Assembly (NCBI RefSeq): GCF_020529025.1
Contig: NZ_JACNMM010000005.1
Span: 186,001 to 250,000 of the forward strand
DNA from: Oceaniglobus trochenteri
GTDB taxonomy: Bacteria; Pseudomonadota; Alphaproteobacteria; Rhodobacterales; Rhodobacteraceae
DNA length: 64,000 bases
Reading direction: 5' to 3'
Under the pieces are notes generated by a model that saw nothing but the letters and a program-made list of their open reading frames with translations, searched no databases and was not told where the DNA came from. Positions 8,488 to 19,300 of the stretch are shown in pieces (within the stretch, counting starts at the first letter, position 1; every line of letters begins with the position of its first letter). Made by a program: the position numbers and the translations under genes.

Positions 8488-9972
8488 CTAGACCGAAAGC
8501 GTGGCCTGCACCGCCTTCTTCCAGGCGTCGTATTTCGCGGCGCGGTGGCTGTCGTCCATCGCGGGTTCGAACTGGCGTTCCAGGGCCCAGCTTTTGGCGA
8601 AACCGGCTTGGTCGGGATAGACGCCCGCGCGCATTCCGGCCAGCCAGGCAGCGCCCAGCGCGGTGGTTTCCAGAACCGCCGGGCGATCGACCGGGGCACC
8701 GATGATGTCGGAGAGGAACTGCATCGCCCAGTCCGACGCGCTCATCCCGCCGTCGACCCGCAGGGTTGCGCCGCCCGGGGCTTCCCAGTCGGCCTGCATC
8801 GCCTCCAGCAGATCGCGGGTCTGGTAGCCGACGGCTTCCAGCGCGGCGCGGGCAAACTCCGCCGGCCCCGAATTGCGGGTCAGGCCGAAGATCGCCCCCC
8901 GGCACTCGGCGTTCCAATAGGGCGCGCCCAGCCCCACGAAGGCGGGCACCAGGATCACCCCCTGCCCCGGATCGGCGCTTTCGGCCAGGGGCTGGGTCTC
9001 TTTCGCCTCGCGGATGATCTTCAGCCCGTCACGCAGCCATTGCACCACGGCGCCCGCCACGAAGATCGACCCCTCGAGGGCATAGGTCGGCTTGCCGTCG
9101 AACTGATAGGCGATGGTGGTCAGCAGGCGGTTCTTGCTGTCCACGGGGGTGTCGCCGGTATTCAGCAGAGCAAAACACCCCGTGCCGTAGGTAGATTTGA
9201 ACATGCCGGGTTCGAAACAGGCCTGCCCCACAGTCGCCGCCTGCTGATCGCCCGCAACGCCCAAAATCGGAATCTCGCGCCCGAAAAGATCGGGGCGCGT
9301 CATGCCGAAATCGGCGGCGCAATCCTTGACCTCGGGCAGCATCTCCATGGGGATGCCCAGCAGATCGCAGATGGTCGACGACCAGCGCCCCTTGCGGATG
9401 TCGTAAAGCAGGGTGCGCGCGGCATTGGTGGCGTCGGTCACATGGCTGGCCCCGCCGGTCAGCTTCCAGATCAGGAAGCAATCGACGGTGCCGAACAACA
9501 GCTTGCCCTCCTGCGCCTTCTGCCGTGCGCCATCGACATTTTCCAGCAGCCACTTCAGCTTGGTCCCCGAGAAATACGGGTCAAGCAGCAGCCCCGTGCG
9601 CGCCGTCACCATCTCCTCGTGGCCATCGGCCTTCAGCTTCTGGCAGATCTCCGAGGTGCGGCGGTCCTGCCAGACGATGGCCTTGTGAATCGGCTGACCT
9701 GTCTCCTTGTCCCAGACCACCACGGTTTCGCGCTGGTTGGTGATGCCGATGGCCGCGATGTCGCGCGCATCGACGCCGGTTTTCTCGATCACCGCGCGGC
9801 AGGTGGCCGCGACGCTTGACCACAGGTCCGATACGTCATGTTCGACCCAGCCCGAGGCGGGATAATGCTGCTCGAACTCTTCCTGCGCCACACCGGCGAT
9901 CTTCATGTCGCCGTCGAACAGGATCGCGCGGCTGGATGTGGTGCCCTGGTCGATGGCCAGAATATGGGTCAT
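8488..9972 (-). CDS. glpK: Glycerol kinase
   Basis: A 494-residue FGGY-family kinase that converts glycerol to glycerol-3-phosphate with ATP. The start [17 protein letters not shown] is diagnostic, as are [28 protein letters not shown], and the C-terminal [19 protein letters not shown]. The length is normal. The ATG overlaps the glpD stop by 4 bases (ATGA), with an AAGGGAGAG site inside the glpD end, so the genes are translationally coupled. GlpD then oxidises the product to dihydroxyacetone phosphate. No glpF transporter or glpR regulator is visible in the window. Confidence 0.97.
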   Translation of the reverse strand: MTHILAIDQGTTSSRAILFDGDMKIAGVAQEEFEQHYPASGWVEHDVSDLWSSVAATCRAVIEKTGVDARDIAAIGITNQRETVVVWDKETGQPIHKAIVWQDRRTSEICQKLKADGHEEMVTARTGLLLDPYFSGTKLKWLLENVDGARQKAQEGKLLFGTVDCFLIWKLTGGASHVTDATNAARTLLYDIRKGRWSSTICDLLGIPMEMLPEVKDCAADFGMTRPDLFGREIPILGVAGDQQAATVGQACFEPGMFKSTYGTGCFALLNTGDTPVDSKNRLLTTIAYQFDGKPTYALEGSIFVAGAVVQWLRDGLKIIREAKETQPLAESADPGQGVILVPAFVGLGAPYWNAECRGAIFGLTRNSGPAEFARAALEAVGYQTRDLLEAMQADWEAPGGATLRVDGGMSASDWAMQFLSDIIGAPVDRPAVLETTALGAAWLAGMRAGVYPDQAGFAKSWALERQFEPAMDDSHRAAKYDAWKKAVQATLSV

Positions 9973-11582
9973 TGCGTCTCTCCCTTCGTGGTGCGCCCCG
10001 TCATGTATTCGTCGAGGGCGGCGATTTCGTCTTCACTCATGCGCAGGCCCAGCTTGCTGCGCCGCCAGACCACGTCCTCGGCGGTGCGGGCATATTCGCG
10101 CGTCATCAGCCAATCGACCTCGCGCGCCGAAAGGGTGGCGCCAAAATTCTGCCCCAGGTCCGACGCCGCGGTGGCGCCGTTCAGCATCTGCGCCGCCTCG
10201 GTGCCATAGGCGCGGATCAGGCGACCGGCCCAATAGGCGTCAAGGAATGGGTGGTCCGCCTTTAGACGTTCGGTCAGCGCCTTGACCCCATCCACCGGAA
10301 AATCGCCCCCCGGCAGCGCCACCCCCGCCGTCCAGTCACCCCCGGCGGCGGGAAAGAAGGGGTGCAGGCGGGAAAAGGCCTGTTCGGCCAGCTTGCGATA
10401 GGTGGTGATCTTGCCGCCGAAAACGCTCAGCAGCGGCGGTTCGCTGCCCATGCCGCCATCGGTGGCGGGGCCGGCATCAAGGCTGAGGACATAGTCGCGC
10501 GTTGCCGCCGTGGCCGATTTCGCGCCGTCATCGTACAGCGGGCGCACCCCCGAATAGGTCCAGACCACGTCATCTCGCGTGACCGGCTTCCTGAAATAGC
10601 TCGACGCGAAGGCCAGAAGGTAATTTTCCTCTTCCTGGGTGCATTTCGCGGGCCTGGCGGGATCGCCGCCGTGGTCCTTGTCGGTGGTCCCGATCAGCGT
10701 GAAGTCGGTTTCATAGGGGATCGCGAAGATGATACGCCCGTCCTCGCCCTGGAAGAAATAGGCCTTGTCGTGGTCGAACAGGCGGCGCGTCACGATATGG
10801 CTGCCACGCACCAGGCGCACCCCTTCCGAGGTGTTCATGCCAACGGCGTGGCGGACGATATTCTCGACCCAGGGTCCCCCTGCATTCACCAGCGCCCGGG
10901 CACGGTGAACCGCCTGTGCCCCCTCGGGCGTTTCGACGGTGACGTGCCACAGGCCCTCCCCCCGCTCGGCCGAAACAACCCTGGTGCGGACCATGATCCG
11001 GGCGCCACGTTCTTCGGCATCGCGGGCGTTCAACGCGACAAGGCGCGCGTCCTCGACCCAGCAGTCCGAATATTCATAGGCCTTGGCAAACCGGTCATCC
11101 AGCGCGGCCCCCTCGGGCGCCGTTGTCAGGTCCAGTGTCCTGGTGCCGGGCAGGTATTTGCGCCCGCCCAGGTTGTCATAAAGGAACAACCCGAACCGGA
11201 TAAGCCAGGCTGGCCGCCGCCCCTTCATCCAGGGCATGAAGACATTCAGAAGTCGGCTTGTCGGCGTTTCGCCTTCAAACCGCATGTCCGGCGAATAGGG
11301 CAGGACAAAGCGCATGGGCCACGAGATATGGGGCATGGCGCTCAGCAGGGTCTCGCGTTCGATCAGGGCCTTGCGCACCAGGCCCACCTCGAAGAATTCA
11401 AGATACCGCAACCCGCCGTGAAACAGCTTGGTGCTGGCGCTTGACGTGGCGCTGGCCAGGTCGTGCATCTCGGCCAGCGCGACGCTCAGCCCCCGCCCCT
11501 GGGCATCGCGGGCGATTCCCGTTCCGTTGATGCCACCACCGATCACGAAAAGATCGAAGGGTGCCTCGCTTGCCTCGCTCAT
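9969..11582 (-). CDS. glpD: Aerobic glycerol-3-phosphate dehydrogenase
   Basis: A 537-residue FAD-dependent membrane-associated enzyme that passes electrons from glycerol-3-phosphate to quinone. The N-terminal FAD motif is [19 protein letters not shown], followed by the family segment [34 protein letters not shown] and [13 protein letters not shown] are typical of GlpD. The frame extends upstream, but the ATG at 11582 (MSEASEAP) gives the normal start and has an AAAGG site. It is the first gene of the glpD-glpK pair. About 220 bases separate it from the divergent glycosyltransferase gene, and both promoters must lie there. Confidence 0.95.
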   Translation of the reverse strand: MSEASEAPFDLFVIGGGINGTGIARDAQGRGLSVALAEMHDLASATSSASTKLFHGGLRYLEFFEVGLVRKALIERETLLSAMPHISWPMRFVLPYSPDMRFEGETPTSRLLNVFMPWMKGRRPAWLIRFGLFLYDNLGGRKYLPGTRTLDLTTAPEGAALDDRFAKAYEYSDCWVEDARLVALNARDAEERGARIMVRTRVVSAERGEGLWHVTVETPEGAQAVHRARALVNAGGPWVENIVRHAVGMNTSEGVRLVRGSHIVTRRLFDHDKAYFFQGEDGRIIFAIPYETDFTLIGTTDKDHGGDPARPAKCTQEEENYLLAFASSYFRKPVTRDDVVWTYSGVRPLYDDGAKSATAATRDYVLSLDAGPATDGGMGSEPPLLSVFGGKITTYRKLAEQAFSRLHPFFPAAGGDWTAGVALPGGDFPVDGVKALTERLKADHPFLDAYWAGRLIRAYGTEAAQMLNGATAASDLGQNFGATLSAREVDWLMTREYARTAEDVVWRRSKLGLRMSEDEIAALDEYMTGRTTKGETQ

Positions 11583-11805
11583 CGCACTGCCTTTCCCGGG
11601 CTCTGCCCCCGGGGCAGGCCGCTTTGATATCTTGGCCCCGCCAGATGCGCGGGGCAGGTTGCAGGCGATGGTAAGGCGAAGGCCGGGATGTGCAACCCCC
11701 GCCCACGCGCGCCCTTTGCAACACCGGTTTCCCTCGGAAAGAAAGACGCCATAAGATTGCCACAGCCCCGGCATAGACCGGGCCTCGGCGACAGAAGGAG
11801 AAGGC

Positions 11806-12819
11806 ATGGCCGAAACGGCGCAACGGCGCGCGATCCGCGACAGGCTGCTTGCCAGGCTGACCCGCCTTGAGCGGCGTCTGCGCCTGTGGCGTGGAGTGCG
11901 CCATGTCCAGGGGCCGGCGCGGTTTGACCTGGGCCCTGACGATGTGGTGGTTGTTGCCCTCGTGCGCGACGGGATGTTCTATCTCGATGAATTCCTGCGC
12001 CACCACCGGGCCATCGGCGCGCGGCATTTCGTGTTTTTCGACAACGGATCGCAGGATGCCACCCTCGCCCGCCTGAAGGATGAACCCGGCTGCGCCGTCC
12101 TGCAATCGACCCTGCCCTGGGGGGATTACGAGAACGACTTTCGCGCCATCGCCGCCCGTCGCTATTCCATGGGCCACTGGTGCCTTTTCGTCGACATGGA
12201 CGAAATGTTCGACCCGCCCGGCAATCTGCCCCTGCCCGACCTGGCCCGCCGGTTGCGTCAGGGCGACCACAGCGCCCTTGTGGCGCAGATGCTTGAGATG
12301 TTCGCCGATGCCCCCCTGCGTGACATGGCCACACTGCCCTATGACCAGGTATTGCAGCGGTTCGATCATTGCGACCTGGGCCATGTCACCACCCGCGACT
12401 ACCACGACCCGGCCATCGGCTTTTCCTGGTGGCTGAACCATAACACCGCCCCGCCCGAGGTGAAGATCCTGTTTGGCGGGCTGCGCAACCGGGTGTTCGG
12501 GGAAGACTGCTGTCTTACCAAGCACCCCCTGGTGCACCTGTCGCCGGGGGTCATGCCCGCGGTGCATCCCCATTGTTCGGCCCATGTGCGGTGCAGTGAC
12601 GTTACCGGCGTGATCCGGCATTACAAGTTCGCCAATCATCCCGCCGCCCGTGACGCCCGCTCGGTGGAAAGCGGCGCGATCCCCCATGGCGAAGACCGGT
12701 TGCGCCTGTCGCGGATGCAAGGCGATCCGGCCCTGTCGCTGATGGGGCCCACGGCGCAACGCTATACCGGCGAAGGGATGCTGCGAGACGCGGGCTTTCT
12801 CGTGGGCCGGGCGCCATGA
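11806..12819 (+). CDS. Family 2-like glycosyltransferase (GT92/Glyco_tranf_2_4 type)
   Basis: A 337-residue predicted cytosolic glycosyltransferase. The start of the catalytic core, VVVVALVRDGMFYLDEFLRHH, and the phrase FVFFDNGSQDATL are typical of the Glyco_tranf_2_4 group. The acidic motif VDMDEMFD near residue 130 would bind the metal-sugar-nucleotide. HPLVHLSPG and a late HYKFANH are also family-like. AGAAGGAG precedes the ATG. This is the first gene of the glycan locus, and its stop overlaps the next glycosyltransferase by 4 bases. The donor and acceptor sugars are unknown. Confidence 0.8.
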   Translation: MAETAQRRAIRDRLLARLTRLERRLRLWRGVRHVQGPARFDLGPDDVVVVALVRDGMFYLDEFLRHHRAIGARHFVFFDNGSQDATLARLKDEPGCAVLQSTLPWGDYENDFRAIAARRYSMGHWCLFVDMDEMFDPPGNLPLPDLARRLRQGDHSALVAQMLEMFADAPLRDMATLPYDQVLQRFDHCDLGHVTTRDYHDPAIGFSWWLNHNTAPPEVKILFGGLRNRVFGEDCCLTKHPLVHLSPGVMPAVHPHCSAHVRCSDVTGVIRHYKFANHPAARDARSVESGAIPHGEDRLRLSRMQGDPALSLMGPTAQRYTGEGMLRDAGFLVGRAP

Positions 12820-13757
12820 TCGCCGCTGTCGTCATCGGGCGCAACGAAGGGGCGCGGCTGATCGCCTGCCTTGATGCCTTGCAGGGACAGGTCGCGCGCA
12901 TCGTCTATGTCGATTCCGGGTCAACCGACGGCAGCGTCCAAGCCGCCCGCGCCCGGGGGGCCGAGGTGCTGGCGTTGAACATGGACCGGCCCTTTACCGC
13001 CGCCCGCGCCCGCAACGCCGGGCTGGCGCGGCTTGACCCCGACCAGACGCCGTTGGTGCAGCTGCTGGACGGCGATTGTGTGCTGCGCGACGGCTGGCTT
13101 GCCACCGCCCGCGCCTATCTGGAAAAGCACCCCGATGTGGCCGTTGCCTGCGGGCGGCGGCGCGAACGCCACCCCGAAGCCTCGGTCTACAATGCGCTTT
13201 GCGATGCCGAATGGGACACCCCCGTCGGCCCGGCCCAGGCCTGCGGCGGCGATGCCATGATGCGGCTGTCGGCCCTGCGCGCGGTGGGCGGATACCGCGA
13301 TGGCCTGATCGCGGGGGAAGAACCGGAACTCTGCCTGCGGCTGCGGCGGGCGGGATGGGGCGTGCAGCGGCTGGATGCCGAGATGACATGGCACGACGCC
13401 GCCATCACCCGGTTTTCGCAATGGTGGCGGCGCAGCCGGCGCGCGGGCCACGCCTTTGCCGAGGGTGCGGCCCTGCATGGCGCCCCGCCCGACCGCCACT
13501 GGGTGCGCGAACACCGGCGCGCGCTGTTCTGGGGCGCCGGGCTGCCTGCGCTCGCGGTGATCGGGGCGCTGGTCTATCCCTGGATGCTGGGACTGCTGTT
13601 GTTCCTGCCGGTGCAGATGGTGCGCCTGATGCCGCGCATGGGCGTGGTTCCGGCCGTCTTCAACGTCCTGGGCAAACTGCCCGAGGCACAGGGCGCGCTG
13701 ACCTTCCATCTGAACCGGCTGCGCGGGCGGCGCGCCGGGATCGTGGAATACAAATGA
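12816..13757 (+). CDS. Family 2 glycosyltransferase
   Basis: A 313-residue GT-A enzyme. It opens with AVVIGRNEGARLIACLDAL and IVYVDSGSTDGSV. The metal-binding DxD equivalent is LLDGDCV near residue 88. FTAARARNAGLARL and YRDGLIAGEEPELCLRLR are typical of membrane-tethered GT2 enzymes that extend polysaccharides. Two hydrophobic segments near residues 240-270 (LFWGAGLPALAVIGALVY, LGLLLFLPVQM) suggest C-terminal membrane attachment. It overlaps the previous gene by 4 bases, so the two are translationally coupled. The substrate is unknown. Confidence 0.85.
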   Translation: MIAAVVIGRNEGARLIACLDALQGQVARIVYVDSGSTDGSVQAARARGAEVLALNMDRPFTAARARNAGLARLDPDQTPLVQLLDGDCVLRDGWLATARAYLEKHPDVAVACGRRRERHPEASVYNALCDAEWDTPVGPAQACGGDAMMRLSALRAVGGYRDGLIAGEEPELCLRLRRAGWGVQRLDAEMTWHDAAITRFSQWWRRSRRAGHAFAEGAALHGAPPDRHWVREHRRALFWGAGLPALAVIGALVYPWMLGLLLFLPVQMVRLMPRMGVVPAVFNVLGKLPEAQGALTFHLNRLRGRRAGIVEYK

Positions 13758-13762
13758 CCCGG

Positions 13763-14515
13763 CTAACCGACCCTCTTGCGCAAGGCGGCAAAGACCTGCC
13801 CGGGCAGCACCGCGAAACAGGCGGCATAGCGCGGCAGCATCCGCGCCGGGCTTTGCACTGTGCGCCACAGCCATTCCATGGCGATGGCCCGCACCCAGCG
13901 CGGCGCGCGCACCTGCCGGCCGGCCAGGAAATCCAGCCCCGCCCCGATCGAGGCAAACCCCACCGTCGGTGCATCGCGCCGGCCGCGAGCGGCAAAGGCC
14001 TCCTGCTTGGGGGCGCCCAGCGCCAGGAAACACAGGCCCGCGCCGCTGGCGTTCAGCTCGGCCAGGATGGCCCCCGCTTCCGAGCCGCCGGGATCGAACA
14101 CCCCCGAGGGCGCGTGGCGCAGCACAATATCGACGCCCGGCACCTGTTCCCCCAAGGCCCGCCCCGCCCTCTCAAGCGCATCCTGCGTGCTGCCCACAAG
14201 GGCCACGGACACGCCGCAATCGCGGGCCAGTTCGCACAGCGGCACCACAAGTTCGCTTCCCGGGATCAGGTCCACCGGATCGCCCGCCAGCCGCGACAGC
14301 CAGACGATGGGGTTGCCATCGGCGACCACCATGTCCTGGCGGCAATAGGCATCAAGGAAATCGCCCGAGCGGCGCATCTTCACGATATGGTCAAGGTTGA
14401 TGGTGGCCAGCGCAAACCCCTGCCCCCCGGCAAACCGGTCGCGGATGGCCGCGAAGAGATGATCGCGCGTGGGCATGTTGATCGTCACCCGTCGGCGACC
14501 GAACGTAAAATCCAC
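13763..14515 (-). CDS. WecG/TagA/CpsF-family glycosyltransferase
   Basis: A 250-residue GT26 enzyme. Such enzymes add the second sugar (often N-acetylmannosamine or its uronic acid) to a lipid-linked first sugar. Diagnostic segments are ATINLDHIVKMRRSGDFLD, the catalytic VADGNPIVWLSRL, LALGAPKQE, and the C-terminal GAGLDFLAGRQVRAPRW then MEWLWRT. A GTG start at 14515 is preferred over the later ATG (14476), because GGGGA precedes it by about 6 bases and the N-terminus VDFTFGRRRVTINM fits the family. It converges on the preceding GT2 gene with 5 bases between stops and is divergent from the ligase-like gene. Confidence 0.87.
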   Translation of the reverse strand: MDFTFGRRRVTINMPTRDHLFAAIRDRFAGGQGFALATINLDHIVKMRRSGDFLDAYCRQDMVVADGNPIVWLSRLAGDPVDLIPGSELVVPLCELARDCGVSVALVGSTQDALERAGRALGEQVPGVDIVLRHAPSGVFDPGGSEAGAILAELNASGAGLCFLALGAPKQEAFAARGRRDAPTVGFASIGAGLDFLAGRQVRAPRWVRAIAMEWLWRTVQSPARMLPRYAACFAVLPGQVFAALRKRVG

Positions 14516-14681
14516 AGAATGTCCCCAGTCGGTTCGTCGGCACCCGGCAGCGGTGCCACAGCAGCAGCCCCATCTTGCAACACCGCCCTGCCCGCGCAAA
14601 CAGATATGGCATCGACAATGCGCGACCGTCGGTTCAGTGTTGCCCGATCACAACCCAACCCGACGCGGGGCGGCTGAGACG

Positions 14682-16130
14682 ATGCCCAACGCCATCGCAT
14701 ATCTTGTCCTGGCCCTCTGGCCCTTTGCCTGCCTGGCGATGTTCCGGCGCATGTCGCTGGAACGTGCCCTGATCTGGAGCATCCTGGGTGGCTATCTTCT
14801 CTTGCCGCCCCTGACCGAGTTCAACCTGCCCCTCGTCCCCGCGATGGACAAGACCACCCTGCCCGCGCTTTCGGCGGCGCTGATCCTTGTGCTGTCGCTG
14901 AAGCAGCGCTTTGCCCTTCTGCCACGGTTCCTTCCGGCGCGCATACTGGTGCTGTTGTTTCTGCTGGGCACGATCCCCACGGTGCTGACCAACGGCGATC
15001 CCATCGCCTTTCAGGTGCTGCAGAACTCCGAACCGATCCAGTACCTCACCTGGGCGCTGCCCGGCCTGACGCTGCGCGATACCCTGTCGGTGCTGATCAC
15101 GCAGATGCTGACGCTGCTGCCCTTCCTCATGGCGCGCCAGTTCCTGGCCAGCGAAACCGGAATGCGCGAAATGCTGATCGCGCTGGTGGTGGGCGGGCTG
15201 ATCTATTCGCTGCCCTCGCTGTTCGAGATCCGGTTTTCCCCCCAGCTCAACATCTGGATCTACGGGTTCTTCCAGCACAGCTGGGAACAGATGGTGCGCA
15301 ACGGCGGCTTCCGGCCCATCGTCTTCCTGCCCCATGGGCTGTGGCTGGCCTTCTTCGTCGTCACCGCGCTTATCTCTGCGGCGGCGCTGTTCCGGCTGGC
15401 CCCGCCCGAGCAGCGGACGCGCAACATCGTCATCGTCGTCTGGCTGGCGGTCCTGCTGGTGCTGTGCAAAAGCCTCGGGTCGCTGGTTTATGGCATCGTG
15501 CTGACGCCGCTTGTCCTGTTCACCTCGGGCAAGACCCAGGTGCGCGTGGCGATCCTGTTTGCCGTCGTCGCGGTGACCTATCCGATGCTGCGCAACGGTC
15601 ATCTCGTGCCGCTGGATGCCATCCTCGCCCAGGCCGAGAACATCAGCGCCGAGCGTGCGCAATCCCTCGGCTATCGCTTCAGCAACGAGGAACTTCTGCT
15701 GGACCGCGCCGCCGAAAAGCCGCTGTTCGGCTGGGGCGGCTGGGGGCGCAGCCTGGTGCGCCACAGCGAATCCGGCGAAATCTTGTCGATTCCCGATGGC
15801 CGCTGGATCATCGTCTTCGGGGTCTATGGCTGGGCGGGCTATATCGCCGAATTCGGCCTGCTGGCCCTGCCCGTCTTCCTGACCGGTTGGCAGATGCGCG
15901 GCCGGCGCGGCGCGCAGGTGTCGCCCTATGTCGTGCCGCTGGTGCTGATGCTGGCCATCACGATGATCGACATGCTGCTGAACGCGACGCTGATCCCCTT
16001 CACCTGGATGATGGCCGGTGCCATTCTGGGCCACCTGGAAAAGGCCCGCGCCGCCGTGCCGCGACGGGTGCTGTTCCCCGATGGCACGGCGATGGAGCCT
16101 GCGCGCGACGAAAGGCGTACAGTCCTTTAG
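14682..16130 (+). CDS. O-antigen ligase/polymerase-like membrane protein
   Basis: A 482-residue protein with about ten hydrophobic segments, including FACLAMF, ALILVLSLKQRF, ILVLLFLLGTIP, LWLAFFVVTALISAAALF and NIVIVVWLAVLLVL. A large loop around residues 320-365 contains the hallmark of the O-antigen ligase/Wzy superfamily: RAAEKPLFGWGGWGRSLVRH, where Arg and Gly-Trp-Gly follow a Pro-Leu. It would polymerise lipid-linked repeat units (Wzy) or ligate glycans at the outer face of the inner membrane. In this locus, with flippase, Wzz and ExoY-like genes, a Wzy polymerase role is the best guess. The ATG at 14682 is chosen because hydrophobic sequence starts at once. Confidence 0.75.
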   Translation: MPNAIAYLVLALWPFACLAMFRRMSLERALIWSILGGYLLLPPLTEFNLPLVPAMDKTTLPALSAALILVLSLKQRFALLPRFLPARILVLLFLLGTIPTVLTNGDPIAFQVLQNSEPIQYLTWALPGLTLRDTLSVLITQMLTLLPFLMARQFLASETGMREMLIALVVGGLIYSLPSLFEIRFSPQLNIWIYGFFQHSWEQMVRNGGFRPIVFLPHGLWLAFFVVTALISAAALFRLAPPEQRTRNIVIVVWLAVLLVLCKSLGSLVYGIVLTPLVLFTSGKTQVRVAILFAVVAVTYPMLRNGHLVPLDAILAQAENISAERAQSLGYRFSNEELLLDRAAEKPLFGWGGWGRSLVRHSESGEILSIPDGRWIIVFGVYGWAGYIAEFGLLALPVFLTGWQMRGRRGAQVSPYVVPLVLMLAITMIDMLLNATLIPFTWMMAGAILGHLEKARAAVPRRVLFPDGTAMEPARDERRTVL

Positions 16131-16189
16131 GCGCCATCTTGCCCGCGCCCCCCCTCCGGCGTTATCCTTGCCCCGACAGATGGCCGAAA

Positions 16190-16254
16190 TTGCCGGGCAA
16201 CTCCTTAAAATTGCCCACTTCCGTTGCTAAATCCTGAACCTTGAGCGGTTCGGG
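16190..16254 (+). promoter_or_regulatory. Two inverted repeats in the region before the PKS gene
   Basis: Within the 227-base gap before the PKS there is an 11-base palindrome TTGCC-G-GGCAA (16190-16200). A stem-loop follows, CCTGAACC-TTGAGC-GGTTCGGG (16233-16254, one mismatch). The stretch is less GC-rich than its surroundings and is the natural place for the promoter or leader of the long PKS-NRPS operon. The first element could be an operator, the second an RNA hairpin. Neither matches a site I can name. Confidence 0.35.
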
Positions 16255-16357
16255 CAGGCGATATTTCCGCAATGCAACTGTTTCTGAACCATGCGCGCCA
16301 ATCATTTGCGACGCTGCACAAGATACAACAGGACGACCGGGCCGAAGGGGGCCAGAG

Positions 16358-19300
16358 ATGAGCAAGGCGAACACGAACAAGGGCGAAGACATCGCCATTG
16401 TCGGCATGGCGCTGACGGTTCCGGGGGCCGCATCGCCCGCCGCCTACTGGCAGAACCTGCGCAACGGCATCGAATCCATCCGCCACCTGTCGGAAGAGGA
16501 GTTGCTGGCCAACGGCGAATCCGCCGCCAACATCCAGCGCAAGAACTATGTGCTCGCCGCCGCCGTTCTGGAGGATTTCGACTGTTTCGATGCCGATTTC
16601 TTCGGCTTTTCCCCGAAAGAGGCGGCAATCCTAGACCCGCAGCACCGCAAGTTTCTGGAAACGGCCTGGGAAGCGATGGAAAGCGCCGGCCACACGCCCG
16701 AGTCGCTGAAGGGTCGGGTCGGGGTCTACGCCGGTTGCGGCATGGGCAGCTATTTCTATTTCAACATCTGCTCGAACCCCGATCTGGTGGACGACACCGG
16801 CATGTTCCTGCTGCGCCACACCGGCAACGACAAGGATTTCCTGTCGACCCGCGTGTCCCATATCTTTGACCTGAACGGGCCCAGCATCAACCTGCAGACC
16901 GCCTGCTCCACCTCGCTTGTCGCGGTGCATTATGCCTGCAAGGCGCTGAACGACGGCGAATGCGACATGGCGCTGGCCGGTGGCGTCACCATCGAGCTGC
17001 CCCACGCCCGGGGATACGAGTTCAAGGAAAACGAAATCCTGTCGCCCGACGGCCATTGCCATGCCTTCGACCACCGCGCCCAGGGCACCGTCTTTGGCAG
17101 CGGCGCTGGCACCGTGGCGCTGCGTCGCCTTTCGGACGCGCTGCGCGACGGCGATCATGTCTGGGCCGTCATCAAGGGCACCGCCGTGAACAACGACGGC
17201 GCCGCCAAGGCCGGATACCTTGCGCCCTCGGTCGATGGCCAGGCCGCCGCGATAGCCCAGGCCTTGCAGACCGCGCAGGTGAACCCCGAAACCATCGGCT
17301 ATGTCGAATGCCACGGCACCGGCACCTACCTGGGCGACCCGATCGAGGTAACGGCTCTGACCGAGGCCTGGCGCCAGCACACCGCCAAGACCGGCTTTGC
17401 CCGCATCGGCAGCGTGAAGACGAATATCGGCCACCTCGACACCGCCGCCGGGGTGGCCGGGCTGATCAAGGCCACCCTTGGCCTGCACCACGCCGAGATT
17501 CCGCCCTCGCTGGGCTATGAAAAACCCAACCCCGCCATCGATTTCGACGCCTCGCCCTTCCGCGTGGCCGATCGCCTTCTGCCTTGGGAAAACACCACCG
17601 GTCCGCGCCGCGCGGCGATCAATGCCCTGGGGGTCGGCGGCACCAATGCCCATGCGATCATCGAAGAGGCGCCCGCCCGTGCCCCCTCGCAGGAACCCGA
17701 TTTTCCCTTCCAGATCCTCACGCTCTCAGCCCGCTCCAGGGCCGCGCTTGACGAACAGTCGGCCAATCTTGCCGCCCACCTGCGCGCCAACCCCGATCAG
17801 GACCTGGCCGATATCGCCCATACCCTGAAAACCGGGCGCCGCGCCTTCGAAAAGCGCCGCACCCTGGTGGCCGAAACCCACGACGAGGCAATCGCACTGC
17901 TGGAATCGGGTGATCCGCGCCGGGTATTCACCCACGACAAGGTGGCCGATACCCCCGACATCGCCTTCATGTTTCCGGGCGGCGGCGCGCAATACCCAGA
18001 CATGGCGCGCGATCTCTACGAAACCGAACCGGTCTTCGCCGAATGGATGGACCGGGGGCTGGATCACCTCCAGCCCCAGCTTGACTACGACATTCGCGCG
18101 CTTTGGCTGCCCGAACCCGAAGACCGCGACGCCGCGGCGAAAACCCTGCAAAAGCCCTCGGTTCAACTGCCGCTGATCATGATCGTCGAATATGCGCTGG
18201 CGCAGCTCTGGCTGTCGTGGGGCGTGAAGCCCAGGGCGATGATCGGCCATTCCATGGGCGAAAACACAGCCGCCTGCCTGGCCGGGGTGATGCGTTTCGA
18301 GGATTGCATTGACTTGGTGCTGCTGCGTGGCCGGCTGTTCGATACCGTCGCGCCGGGCGGCATGCTGTCGATTGCCCTGCCCCTGTCCGAGGTTGAACCG
18401 CTTCTGGACGATGACCTGGACATTGCCAGCGTGAATGGCCCCGCGCTGACCGCCGTGTCGGGGCCGCAGGCGGCGCTTGACCGGCTGGAAGGCGCGTTGA
18501 AGGCGCGCGAGGTGGAATGCCAGCGGATCGCCATCGACATTGCCGCCCATTCGCGGATGCTCGACCCGATCCTGCCGCGCTATCGCGAATTCCTCGCCGG
18601 TCTCGAACTTGCGCCGCCCTCAATGCCGGTGATCTCGAACCGCACGGGCCTGCCCCTGACCGGCGAACAGGCCACCGATCCCGATTACTGGGTCGGGCAG
18701 TTGCGCAATACCGTGCTGTTTGCCGATGGCATCGCGCATCTGGGCGAAAACCCCCGCCGCGTCTACCTTGAGGTCGGGCCGGGCAAGGCGCTGTCGTCGC
18801 TGGCCCAGATGTGCGCCAGCGTGACGCCCAATCAGGTGCTGTCTTCGCTGCGCCACCCCGATCAGGAGATGGCCGACGATGCCTATTTCCTGCAGGTCAT
18901 CGGCCGCCTCTGGGCCACGGGGTACGAGGCCGACTGGCCCCAGATCTGGGGCGAGGCGCGGCGCAACCGCGTGGTTCTGCCCACCTATCCCTTCCAACGC
19001 GCGCGCTATTTCATCGAACCGGGAAAAACCATTGCCGCCGAACAGGTTGCACTGCCCAAACGGCATGACGACCTGTCGGAATGGGGGTGGAAACCGGTCT
19101 GGCGCCCGCGCCTGCCCGGACTTGACGAAGACGTTGAAGAGGCCATCGCAACCCCTTGCAACTGGATCGTTTTTCAGGATGCCATGGGCATTGCGGATGC
19201 ATTGATTGCGCGGCTGCGCGGCGCGGGCCACCGGGTGGTGGCCGTCCGGTCGGGCGATACCTTCGCACGGCTTGACGGCGACGATTACACCCTGGCGCCC